DNA of 64,000 nt from the NCBI RefSeq assembly GCF_020360975.1, contig NW_025408668.1, positions 3,968,001 through 4,032,000 of the forward strand, given 5' to 3'. This DNA is from Hirsutella rhossiliensis (lineage: Eukaryota > Ascomycota > Sordariomycetes > Hypocreales > Ophiocordycipitaceae). The position numbers and the translations under genes were made by a program. How positions within the stretch are numbered: the stretch's first letter is position 1; every line of letters starts with the position of its first letter. Below are positions 55,741 to 64,000 of the stretch, in pieces. The notes below the pieces were generated by a model. The model had not been told where the DNA came from. It saw only the letters and a list, made by a program, of their open reading frames with translations, and searched no databases.

Positions 55741-55897
55741 TATATATAGGCGGGCTTAGGCGCGGGCATTTAAGCGGTACCGCGACCTATTATATAGGCG
55801 CGGTATAAATAAGTAGGGCGGGCTAGCGTTAGTATATATCTTAAAAATAAGGCGTTTATATAAATAGAGATATATATATATATAAATAGTAATACTT
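55740..55897. repeat. Right terminal inverted repeat of the TIR element
   Basis: Reverse complement of the left TIR, ending gtaatactt. It is followed by the near-perfect 8-bp target copy ataataat. Confidence 0.75.
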
Positions 55898-55905
55898 ATA
55901 ATAAT

Positions 55906-56450
55906 ACCCTCTACCTATAAAGGCTATATAGCTTACTTTATAAAGGTAGCTTAAGGATATAAGTAAACGCTATACTTTTAAAAGCTATATAAGTACTTAG
56001 CCTTAAGTAGGACTAATAAGCTAGATAGTTCCTCCTTACTTAACCTATCTACGCCTAGGCCCGCTCTTAAGTTAGCGGTCGATATAAATAGCGATATCTA
56101 GATAGTAGCTATACGCCTTAAGAAGTATAGTAATAATAAGACCCTAGCCGCTCTACTAGTAGTATAGTTTAGTAAGATAGCTAAGTAAGTACCTTATAAG
56201 GAAATTAGTAAATAATATAAAAAGGGCTACTATATATATTATAGCGTAAGTATATATATAGTTAGGTCTTACTTTTACCTCTTAGTAAGAAGGCTAGTAA
56301 AGATATAGGTTACCTATGCCTTATTAGAATCCGATAATAAGGGAGATAAAGGAACCTCCGCTATATATAAAGTAGAGGGAAAAGCTTAGCTCTAGTATAA
56401 AGGCGGGCCTTAGAGCCTAGTAAGCCAATACTAGCTAAGGAGGACTTAAA
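55906..56450 (+). pseudogene. Gyp-C2 gag end and spacer
   Basis: Continues gag after the TIR element. It matches Gyp-C1 at about 17700-18250 in reverse. Basic text and a degraded Cys-knuckle region are expected here (near 55930-56000), but RIP has erased clear CCHC spacing. No open frame longer than a few tens of codons. Confidence 0.6.
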
Positions 56451-57180
56451 GTATATTAAAGAAGAACCTACTTTAATACTAGTTACTATTAACTAAACTT
56501 ACCTCCTCTTTACCTTTATAAATAAAGGTTATTAGTATTATACTATAATTAATAAAGCGAATGCCCTTAAGCTATACTTACTAATAGAGAAGATTCGCCT
56601 TAAGCGTATAAAGGGCCCCTTAACCGCGATAGAGAGCGCGGTTATTAAAGGTATTACTTAGGTAGCTATAAAGGTTAACGGCCTCATATAGCTATTAGTA
56701 GTATATATAGTCCCTTAGCTTAAGTTTCCCTTAATTCTTAAGAAGCTATAGTTAATATATATAAAGTTATATTTAGTACTATATAAAGGGAGGCTATAAT
56801 TTGGCCCTATATAGTCCTAGGTCTAGTATAGTAGTAAGGAGGGAGCGCTAGATACCTTACCTAACTTATAAAACGCTTAAGAAGTCTTAGCTTAGGTATT
56901 CGTAGGTATAATATAGTAAATCTATAAGTAAAAGGGGCTAGCTATAGCTATAGCGTCGATCTATATAGTTAGCTTAGCGGATATTAAGAAAGCGCTATAA
57001 CTAAAGCGCCCTATATTAAAAGAAGAGCTATAGTAAGCTATTCCGCCGTAGTTCTATAACCTACTACTACTCTTTTAAAAGAGCGAGGCTAATAAGTTAA
57101 ACCCTTATAAGCTAGGTATAGACTACTTAATACCGCTCTATATAAAGGATAACGGTAAGGAGCTTCCCTTACTATTCGGG
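56450..57180 (+). pseudogene. Gyp-C2 aspartic protease
   Basis: The plus frame reads LFTFINKGY-YYTIINKANALKLYL near 56505-56580, where the active site IDSG should lie (now INKG). ESAVIKGIT-VAIKVNGLI and LKFPLILKKL follow near 56625-56755. This is the retropepsin layout of chromoviral gypsy elements. The catalytic Asp codon appears changed to Asn. Confidence 0.65.
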
Positions 57181-58010
57181 CCGTTATATAGTATATTATA
57201 AGAGGAACTATTAGTATTAAAGAAGACCCTTATAGACCTCCTTAATAAGGGATTTATTAAGGCTAGCTCCTTTAAGGCGGCGGCTCCGGTCCTATTTATA
57301 TAGAAGCTAGGGAAGGGACTTCGCTTCTATATAGACTACTAAGCGTTAAACGCGATTATACGCTTAGACCGGTACCCCCTTTTACTTATAAGAGAGACCC
57401 TCTATAACCTAGTAAAAGTAAAGTAGTTTATAAAGCTCGACGTTATTTAAGCGTTCTATAAAGTATAAATAGTATATAAGGAGGAGTAAAAGATAGCGTT
57501 TTATATAAGATATAGCTTATTTAAGTAAATAGTTACCTCCTTTAGCTTAGTAGGTGCCCTAGCTATATTCTAACGTTATATTAACTAGTTACTTAAGGGT
57601 TTCCTTAATAAGTTCGCCTTTATATATATAGATAATATTCTTATTTATTTAAGCGGGAGCTATAAAGACTATATATAAAAGGTATAAAAGGTACTAAACC
57701 GCTTAGTAAAGCACGGCTTATACCTAGACCTAAATAAATACGAATTTAGCGTTAAGCGCGTTAAATACCTTAACTTTATTATTATTATAGGTATAGGTAT
57801 ATAAGCGGACCTAGCTAAGATCTAAGCTATCCGCGACTAGGTAACCTTAATATTATAATAAGGTATATAAAGCTTCCTTAGCTTTACTAACTATTACTAG
57901 GTCTTTATTAAGGGGTTCTTATAGATTATACTACCGCTTAATAAGCTAATAGGGGATAAGGCCCTCTTCTCTTAAAGACCTATATAAGTAGAGGCGTTCT
58001 AAGCCTTTAA
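57180..58010 (+). pseudogene. Gyp-C2 reverse transcriptase
   Basis: The RT_gypsy text is very clear: GFIKASSFKAAAPVLF near 57248-57295, RFYIDY-ALNAIIRLDRYPLLLIRETL near 57320-57400, KLDVI-AF near 57437-57460, ALAIF-RYIN-LLKGFLNKFAFIYIDNILIY near 57555-57650 (YIDD changed to YIDN), LYLDLNKYEFSVKRVKYLNFII near 57720-57785, and SFLSFTNYY near 57870-57900. The second catalytic Asp is lost and stops replace Gln and Trp. Confidence 0.88.
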
Positions 58011-58400
58011 AGACTTATTCTTATAGGCCTTAGTACTACTATAATAAGACTTCGATAATCCCTTAACTATAGAAGCGGACTATAGCGGCTATATACTTAA
58101 GGGAACCCTATCTTAAGAAGTAAAAAGGTAGAAGAGGCCTATAGCGTTCTACTTACGTAAGCTTACCGCGGTAAAAAGGAACTACTTAATCTATAATAAG
58201 GAGATATTAGCGATTATTAGCTACCTTAAGTAATAGTAAGCGGAGCTTTATAGCTATAAGAGCTTTAAAATCCTTATAAACTATAAGAACCTTAAATACT
58301 TTATAACTTAATATTATCTCTTAGAGTAGTAAGCGCGCTAAGTAAAGTATCTTTTATACTTTTAGTTTTATATTAAGTATAAACTAAGTAAGGAGGCTAT
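58010..58400 (+). pseudogene. Gyp-C2 RNase H
   Basis: FKDLFL-ALVLL--DFDNPLTIEADYSGYILKGTLS near 58000-58110 is the gypsy RNase H start (first Asp in IEADYS), followed by RPIAFYLRKLTAVKRNYLIYNKEILAIISYLK near 58135-58230, the YFSRKLTPAERNYxIYDKELLAI block. Then FKILINYKNLKYF near 58265-58300. Several stops. Confidence 0.82.
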
Positions 58401-58479
58401 AGTCCTAGATACCCTCTTATAAAGGGAGTAGGATCGGCCTACCTTTATAGACCTTAATATATAAGATATATAGATAATC

Positions 58480-59700
58480 CTAAATAAGGCGCTTTAGACT
58501 TACCTTAGCGCTACTCTATTAAAAGTAGAGGGCGACCTCCTAAGAGCGGCTAGGGTTCTAGCCCCCCTTAAGGGTACGCCTAATATCCCTTGGCGTATCT
58601 TCTAAGATAAAGAGCTTTAATACCTATAAGACTAGCTAGCGGTATAAGATAGTATATATATAAGCGTACGCCGCGCTATAAAGGTAAGGGCGCGCTCTCT
58701 TAACTATAGCCTTAGGTTAAAAGTCTAAGTAGGCGACTATTATATTAACCCCTATAGCTACCTTTACTATAAAGGTAGGCTATAGGTCTTAAGCGCGCCG
58801 GTAATAATAAAGGCTATAGCTAGGGCGGCCCCCTTAAAAGTTAAGGAGCGGGATAAGTTAAGAGGGTAGATTATATAAATAATCTATAACTTAAGCGTAA
58901 TTAGCTATCTTAGCCGCGAGGGCATACTAGTAGCGTTTAGCTAGGACTTTTACTAGCTACTTATAATACTATACGTCTACTATTTTCTCTATAACTATAA
59001 TATCTATAGCTACTTAAAGATATAGTAAGCGCTTAAAAGAGGGCTATTAAAGTTACTACTAGTCCTTAACTAGTTCTATATATATATATAGATAGACTTT
59101 ATTATAGACCTCCCCTTTATAGTAAGCGGTAACTATAATCTCTAGGTAATTAAGGACCGTTTAAGTAAGGAGGTAGTATTAAAGCTAATACTATCTATAA
59201 AAGTAAAAGCTTATACTAAGCGCTTTCTTTAATACTACGCCCGCTTCTATTAATAGCTAGCCTCGATTACTAGTAATAAAGGTACTAATTAAACTAGCCG
59301 CTTTTAATAGTACCTTTATAAGCTACTCTAAGTTACTTAGTTACTAAGTATAGCCTACTACCTATAAATTAATAAGGGGCTTAAATGCCTTAACTAAGAA
59401 GTATAAGCTTACCTTTAAAGGGTAATAGCTTATAACTAAGTAGACTAAGATAAGTAGCTTCTTATAGCCTAAATAGCGCTTAATAATAAGTCGAACTTCT
59501 TTATTAATATATCCCCCTTCCTTATACTATATAGGTTTAAACCGCCGTTAGTATAGCCTATTACTATAGATATAAGCGCGGAGCGCTACCTAGCTAGCTC
59601 CTTAAAAGGTAGGGCGTCCGCCTTTATATAGAAGCTATAATAAGTTATAGAGTTTTTTTAAATACTTAATAGCGTTTATAGCCTAAGACTAAGAGCGGTA
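58480..59700 (+). pseudogene. Gyp-C2 integrase
   Basis: The linker KGTPNIP is near 58573. The zinc-binding region lies at about 58900-59030 (YLSREGILVAFS-DFYQLLIILYVYYFL). The core begins YI-IDFIIDLPFIVSGNYNLQVIKDRLSKEVVL near 59080-59180 with the first Asp, then FYQQLASITSNKGTN-TSRF near 59240-59310 (DRGTQ position now NKGTN), and LSIAYYLQINKGLKCLNQEVQAYL near 59340-59410 with the Glu. The tail leads into the chromodomain. Catalytic Asp 2 is lost. Confidence 0.82.
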
Positions 59701-59929
59701 GGCTAATAAGTTAAGGGATCCTATAAATAGGTTCGCGGTAAGGGATAAGGTCTAGCTAGACCTCTATAACTATAGGTTAACGAGGCTAAAGAAAAGGCTT
59801 AACTAGCTATACGCTAAGTATATAGTAAAGAGGGTACTAAGTTTATAAACTATAAAGCTAGAGGGGCTGCCCTTTAATATCTATAATATAATTAACGTTA
59901 ACCTCTTTTATTATATTATTATAGACCCC

Positions 59930-60260
59930 TTACTAAGCTAAGAGATAGTAGATCCCTAACTAGCTACTATCTTAGTTAAGGGGGAGGAGGAGTTTTTAGT
60001 AAAGGAGTTATAAGTAGCTTATTAAAAGAATATAGGCCGCGGTAAGAAGCGCGAAGTCCTCGTTAAGTAGCGCGGCTACTAAGACTTAATATAAGAGCTA
60101 GCTTTTAAGTTTAAGGGCGCGGTAGCTTTAAATAAGTTTAAGGCCCTTTATAAGCTAGTAAAGGAGAATAATAGCCTAGCGAGAGAAGCTACCCCCTTAG
60201 CGGTAAAGCGGCTAGTACCTTAAGATATAAAGGAGACTATACCTTACCTTTAAGGAAGCG
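59930..60260 (+). pseudogene. Gyp-C2 chromodomain and pol C-terminus
   Basis: Reads EEFLVKEL-VAY-KNIGRGKKREVLVK-RGY-DLI-ELAFKFKGAVALNKFKALYK near 59985-60165. This is the chromodomain pattern (VEKIL...KKREVLVKWRGY.D.TWE...L) with Trp codons at stops. A charged tail follows (KENNSLAREATPLAVKRLVP) to about 60220. Confidence 0.8.
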
Positions 60261-60466
60261 GTAGGGTACTAAGCTTATAGCGGTCGCTATATTAATATAG
60301 GCTATAAGTATATATTATAGATACTATAACTATAAATAATAAGTAGGGCGTACTTAGGTTAGCGGTAGTATAAATAAATCGTATTAGCCTTTATAGGCGT
60401 ACTTAAGGGCGTATAAACTAAGCTTAGTAGGCCTTTTTTTTAGTAGGGTCTTAACTACTAAACGGT

Positions 60467-60570
60467 TATCCTTATCCTCCTCCTTATCCTCCTCCTTATC
60501 CTCCTCCTTATCCTCCTCTTTATCCTCCTCCTTATCCTCCTCCTTATCCTCCTTCTTATCCTCCTCCTTA
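60467..60570. repeat. 12-bp tandem repeat, tccttatcctcc type
   Basis: About eight units of cctcctccttat here; Gyp-C1 has about three at 13650-13700 on the opposite orientation. In the antisense frame the unit encodes EEDK. Unit-number change keeps the frame. Confidence 0.85.
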
Positions 60571-61156
60571 GTATAAAACGTAGCCCTAGCCTTAAGGGCG
60601 CGGATCTAGCCCTCTAAGCTACCTAGCTAAGCGGCGACGGCGGCGGCGGCGTTAAGGATAGCGGCGGCGGCGGCGGTGCTAGTAGTAGTAGAAGCAGCGG
60701 CGGTAGAGGTAGCGGGGGCGGCTAGGGCGGCGGCGACGGTGCCCTTAAGAGAGAGAGAGTTAGCGCCGTAGGGAGTATAGGAAAGGGAGCTTATATACTT
60801 AAGTATAAGGGCGGCGCGCTTAAGGAACCGTAAATTATAGTAGGCGGTAGTAGTAGTAGTTAAGGCGCGCTTAGCCTTATTTTAGTCCTTACCTAGCTCT
60901 ATAGCGCTTTAAGCCGCGGTAGTATAGGTAAGGATAGGCGGCGTAACCTTATAGGCGCGGCTAGCCTAAGCGTATAGGAAGTAGCTACCTTAAGGGCGGC
61001 CGGCTTAGTCGGCGTAGGGGAAGGACTATAAGGTATACTATATATAAGAGGAACCTTAGGTAGTGCCCTAGGCTATAGCGCGCTTATATTAGTATAGGGA
61101 GTTAGTAATACTTATAAGAATAAAGGTAGAAGGGCTTATAAAGGAGGGCGGTAAGG

Positions 61157-61178
61157 ACCTATACTTATTATTATTATC

Positions 61179-61210
<32 letters not shown>
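61157..61210. repeat. (TTA)n microsatellite
   Basis: The run ttattattatcgttattattattatta is the counterpart of (AAT)n at 5209-5254 in Gyp-C1 and lies at the same place in the antisense frame. Confidence 0.8.
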
Positions 61211-61211
<1 letters not shown>

Positions 61212-61479
61212 GCGGCTAGTAGCGGAGAGTATGGTAGGGGTAGCGGCGGCGTAGGTAGTAAATTTAATAGCTAAGAAGCTAGGTAGTAGGTAGCGCGGAG
61301 CGGCGGTAGGCGCGACTAGGGCGGCGGGGGCAGTAGGTATAGTAGTAGGCGAGGTAAGGGCGCGATCGACGAAGTCGTCGATCTTAGCAGAGAAGTAAGA
61401 TAAAGTAAGGGAGGATATATTAAATTATTTAAATAACTAGTAAGGGTATAAGTTAGCTTATATATAAGCGGTAGTATAT

Positions 61480-61672
61480 AGCTAAGCGCTAAGAGACTTA
61501 TAGTTATAGTTATAGCTATTACTATTAATATTAATAATAATAGTATAATTAAAAGGAAAAAGTAATAAGGGCGCGCTAGTAGGTTATTTATATCCTAGCT
61601 ACGCGCTAAGGTATAAGATTAATATTATAAGGGACCGCTTATAAGAAAAGGGGTAGGGACCTTATATAAGGG
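61480..61672 (+). other. Gyp-C2 3' UTR and polypurine tract
   Basis: No frame is seen. The purine-rich stretch aagaaaaggggtaggga at about 61642-61659 and ataaggg at 61666-61672 precede the LTR. Either could be the plus-strand primer. Confidence 0.6.
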
Positions 61673-61862
61673 TATTTACCCTTAATATAGGTCTAGGTAT
61701 TAGCCTAGACCTTAGCTAATAGTATTATAAAGTAAGGTAGGCTATATATATAAATATATATTTAATAGTAATAAGCGCGGTATATAGTTAGATCCTATAT
61801 AGCTTATTATTATAATATAATAAAAGGCACTTATAGTATAACCCTTTACCTACCCTATAATA
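61673..61862 (+). repeat. Gyp-C2 3' LTR (190 bp)
   Basis: Starts tatttaccc and ends ctataata; 190 bp, as the other Gyp-C LTRs. The flank then reads cctattat, which is Gyp-C3 sequence. Confidence 0.88.
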
Positions 61863-62700
61863 CCTATTATATTTAGCTTAGTTTATATAAGTAATTAATA
61901 TTAAGGTATCCTTATTAATATTAATAGTTAGCTATTCTTTTTATAAAAGGGTAGTAATCTTATTACTACTATATAGTATATACTTATAAAGCTTTTAGAA
62001 ATATAGTATCTACTTATAGCTTTATACTACCTTTATTAACTAGCTTATATACTTACTATAGTTAGTAGGTATAATTATAAGGATAAGTAGCTCTTATAAG
62101 GCTAGCGTAATTAAGTTCTATAACTATATAAGCTTCGCGCTATCTTCTTATACTATAGTTCCCGCCGCTTATAAGAGCGTCTCTTTAAAGTTAAGGAGGA
62201 ATTCGCTAAAGGTCTACTTATTCTTTTACTTAAAGGTCTATAGCTTATCCTATGCTTTCTCTTACTCTTATACGTTACTAAATATATATATAAGGTATTA
62301 AAAGAAGTCCTATAGGTCGCGTTTACCCTTAAGACCGCTCTTATCTTAGAATCTAGAGATCCGCTATATCTAAGGCTTTAGTAGCGTATAAAGGAGTAAA
62401 TACTATACTATATTATAATAGCTATTTAAGCTTTATTTCTTATTTATTATAAACTTTATTTATAGCTAGCTAAGGAAGAAGTAAAAGGACTTAAGCTTAA
62501 TATCTTAAGTTAGCTAAGGAAGTAGCTTTTATATTAATAGTACTACCGCTATAATTAGTATTATAAAGGTTATAGGGGTTAACGCTAGTCTTATAAATAG
62601 CTCCCTTAGTATAGTAAGAACCTTATTCTTCTTACTAGCTATTATACTTTTAATTATTTCTAAGATAGCTATAATACTTTCTATCCGCTTAAAGGGTAGC
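61863..62700 (-). pseudogene. Gyp-C3 remnant, right part: gag
   Basis: The reverse strand aligns with Gyp-C1 gag around 18240-18980 (shared ataaggataagtagctc, aagttctatag and ttaaggaagaagtaaaagg-like segments). This is the gag half of the element whose protease/RT half is at 19236-20803. It is cut at 62700 by Gyp-E; its 5' LTR is not in the window. Confidence 0.7.
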
Positions 62701-63150
62701 TATTACGACTATAGCTATTAGGCCGCTAACGGTCGACCGCGTTAAGCACGTAATACGGTCTAACAGATAAATAGTTAGCACGACTACCTAATAAATATAG
62801 GATTAAGGGGATTATAGAAATCTAAGTAATCTAGGATTAACGAGATTACTATACTTTATATAATCTAACGTTAGGGATTATAGCTAGGACTATAATCTAA
62901 GGATAGTCTTTATAGGTATATATAGCTACCTACTTTTACTCCTTTAAATAGATAGCTCTCTAGCTTTTAATATAGATCTTTATTACGATTCTATCTTTAA
63001 TTTTAATTACTTAGTTATAGTCTACGGTCTACGACCTCTAACTTATTACTAATATAATATACTTATTATTACTTAGACCACGCCCTATTATATCTATTAA
63101 TATAAACCCCTTAATAGGTTTATCCCTTAGGAATAATACTAGTTATTATA
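62701..63150 (+). repeat. Gyp-E 5' LTR (450 bp)
   Basis: Starts tattacgactatagc and ends agttattata. It is full-length collinear with the solo LTR at 19491-19940. Its last ~275 bp match the Gyp-D LTR; its first ~175 bp do not. Confidence 0.9.
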
Positions 63151-63289
63151 CGTTAAAAGCTCTTATTTAGTATAATACCGCGTTACTCTAAGTAATATTA
63201 TAACTATTAATATACCTATATAGTAAGCTAGATTAACTAACTCTAGAGCTACTATATCGCCTTAGGATATAATATATAAGATTATTACC

Positions 63290-64000
63290 CTTTAATATAA
63301 GGTATAGTTACTTAGGAATAAAGGAGGTAATAGATAAGTTAAAGACCTTAGAAAAGTAGTTAAACGAAAATAGCTAGGACTATTTAACGGTACTTATAGC
63401 ACGCTTTAAGACTTTCTTACCTAACTTAAGGCCTACTATTAGTTTTACCTTATTAAACTCTTAGACCTAGTTAAAAAGGTACTCTACGTAGGAAATTATT
63501 TATTTAAAACGGTACTTACTTAGTTTAGACCTATTATAAGGGACTTTCTTAATAACTAACTAGTATAATAAGATAACGAGATAAATAAAGTCTTTATTAG
63601 TTTCTAAGGATTTAAAGAAGCTATTATAAAGGTATTTAGAATAACTAATAAGGAATAAGAAGCCGAATAAAAACTTTAAGAACTCTAATAAAGGATCTTA
63701 GTATTAGATTATACTATAAAGTTCCGTTAAGTTACCTTAAAGCTTAATTAGGACGACGAACCCCTTATATTACGATTCTACGATAGGCTTAAAAAAGAAG
63801 TTAAGGACGAGCTTTATAAGGAAAATCGACCTAATAACCTCTTAGACTATATTACTATAGTAATACGAATCGACGATAGATAGTATATACGATACTAAGA
63901 AAAGAAATAAGGAAGAGGAAACTAAAACCCTTCTTATAAGAATAACTTTAACTAACGCGCTAACTATAAAAAGAAGCGCGAAACTCCTATTACCTATACT
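63290..64000 (+). pseudogene. Gyp-E gag, 5' part
   Basis: Collinear with Gyp-D 6395-7105. Text: LFNGTYSTL-DFLT-LKAYY near 63380-63440, LLDLVKKVLYVGNYL, INKVFISF-GFKEAIIKVF near 63580-63640, LVLDYTIKFR-VTLKLN near 63700-63750, and YDRLKKEVKDELYKENRPNN near 63780-63835. The zinc knuckle would lie past the window edge. Stops replace Gln and Trp codons. Confidence 0.82.

Larger units (their letters stand above)
52972..55897 (+). mobile_element. TIR element: 2.9 kb with ~160-bp terminal inverted repeats
   Basis: The left end (52972-53135) and the reverse complement of the right end (55740-55897) align over about 160 bp: aagtattactatttatatata, then taaacgcc, a GC-rich block cgctagcccgccc, ggtagcggtaccgc and gcccgcgcc. 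The flanking 8-mers attataat (52964-52971) and ataataat (55898-55905) differ at one base. Gyp-C1 shows the empty site (attataatgccc on the comparable strand). An 8-bp duplication fits hAT-type DNA transposons, but 160-bp TIRs are unusual for hAT. RIP is heavy. Confidence 0.72.
60410..61480 (-). pseudogene. Gyp-C2 antisense accessory frame (about 350 codons)
   Basis: On the minus strand one frame runs against the element's own pol. From right to left it reads NISSLTLSYFSAKIDDFVD near 61430, TTIPTAPAALVAPTAAPR, a poly-Asn run, YRSLPPSFISPSTFILISIT near 61145-61090, KRAIA-GTT-GSSYI near 61080-61040, then FLYA-ASRAYKVTPPILTY, LRFLKRAALILKYISSLSY near 60830-60770, NSLSLKGTVAAALAAPATS near 60755-60700, and an acidic EEDKEEDK repeat (60470-60565), ending NRLVVKTLLKKRPTKLSLYA. 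Nearly all stops fall where Trp or Gln would fit. Gyp-C1 keeps the same frame, and length changes between the copies are multiples of three. I recognise no family. Confidence 0.55.
20804..61862 (+). mobile_element. Gyp-C2: Ty3/gypsy element, plus strand, split by Gyp-A and a TIR element
   Basis: Its 190-bp LTRs lie at 20804-20993 and 61673-61862. Removing Gyp-A (31190 bp with target copy) and the TIR element (about 2934 bp) leaves about 6.94 kb, close to Gyp-C1's 6.85 kb. Gag is in 20994-21316 plus 52507-52963 and 55906 on; pol runs to about 60250; an antisense frame fills 60410-61480. It is inserted within Gyp-C3, whose two parts flank it. A clean target duplication is not visible (aaggg left, cctat right). 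Confidence 0.85.
62701..64000 (+). mobile_element. Gyp-E: 5' end of a Ty3/gypsy element of the Gyp-D family, cut by window end
   Basis: It begins with a 450-bp LTR, then a leader and gag nearly identical to Gyp-D. The left flank is gtagc (62696-62700); the matching right copy lies outside the window. The rest of the element continues beyond 64000. RIP-mutated to about the same degree as Gyp-D but at partly different sites. Confidence 0.9.

Noticed and set aside
1..64000. Host genes, tRNA or rRNA genes, telomeric TTAGGG arrays
   Set aside because: No cloverleaf, rRNA block, telomere repeat or intron-bearing host ORF was found; every long stretch was assigned to a repeat or left as unknown.

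Overview
This 64 kb window reads as repeat-only heterochromatin from a filamentous ascomycete fungus. I find no host gene, rRNA or tRNA. The evidence is a stack of nested LTR retrotransposons (Ty1/copia and Ty3/gypsy) whose reading frames are broken almost only where CAA, CAG or TGG codons became TAA or TAG. CA and TG dinucleotides are nearly absent over long stretches and TA is in excess. This is the signature of repeat-induced point mutation (RIP), a pre-meiotic fungal defence. The region could be an AT-rich isochore, a pericentromere or a subtelomere; the sequence does not say which.

Layout, left to right. At 1-4491 is the 3' three quarters of a lightly mutated copia element (Cop-1, copy a). 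At 4548-19235 is a minus-strand gypsy element (Gyp-C1), interrupted by a complete plus-strand gypsy (Gyp-D, 5786-13616, TSD atcta). At 19236-20803 and again at 61863-62700 lie the two halves of an older minus-strand Gyp-C3, which also carries a solo LTR (19491-19940, TSD gctaa). Between the halves sits plus-strand Gyp-C2 (20804-61862). Gyp-C2 is split by a terminal-inverted-repeat element (52972-55897) and by a very large minus-strand gypsy, Gyp-A (21317-52501, TSD ctcgg/cttag). Gyp-A in turn holds a small LTR element without recognisable pol (LTR-B, 22249-24997), a minus-strand solo copia LTR (27087-27654, TSD cctat), a copia element Cop-2 (30022-42308, TSD agtac) that itself contains a complete Cop-1 copy b (33747-40014, TSD atttt), and a third copia, Cop-3 (43262-48474). 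At 62701 a plus-strand Gyp-E begins and runs off the window. Nesting reaches five levels: C3 > C2 > A > Cop-2 > Cop-1b.

No element looks able to move on its own. The youngest insertions (Cop-1a and b, LTR-B, the solo Cop-2 LTR) are the least mutated. The oldest (C1, C2, C3, D, A) are saturated. Beyond standard gag, protease, RT, RNase H and integrase, three gypsy families carry an extra reading frame near their 3' ends: antisense in Gyp-C and Gyp-D, sense in Gyp-A. The three copia families share a primer-binding site matching the anticodon-arm half of initiator tRNA-Met. These extra frames, the pol-less LTR-B element, and the TIR element are the parts most worth a second look.

Coordinates of LTRs and target-site duplications were read base by base. 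Domain limits inside mutated polyproteins are approximate.
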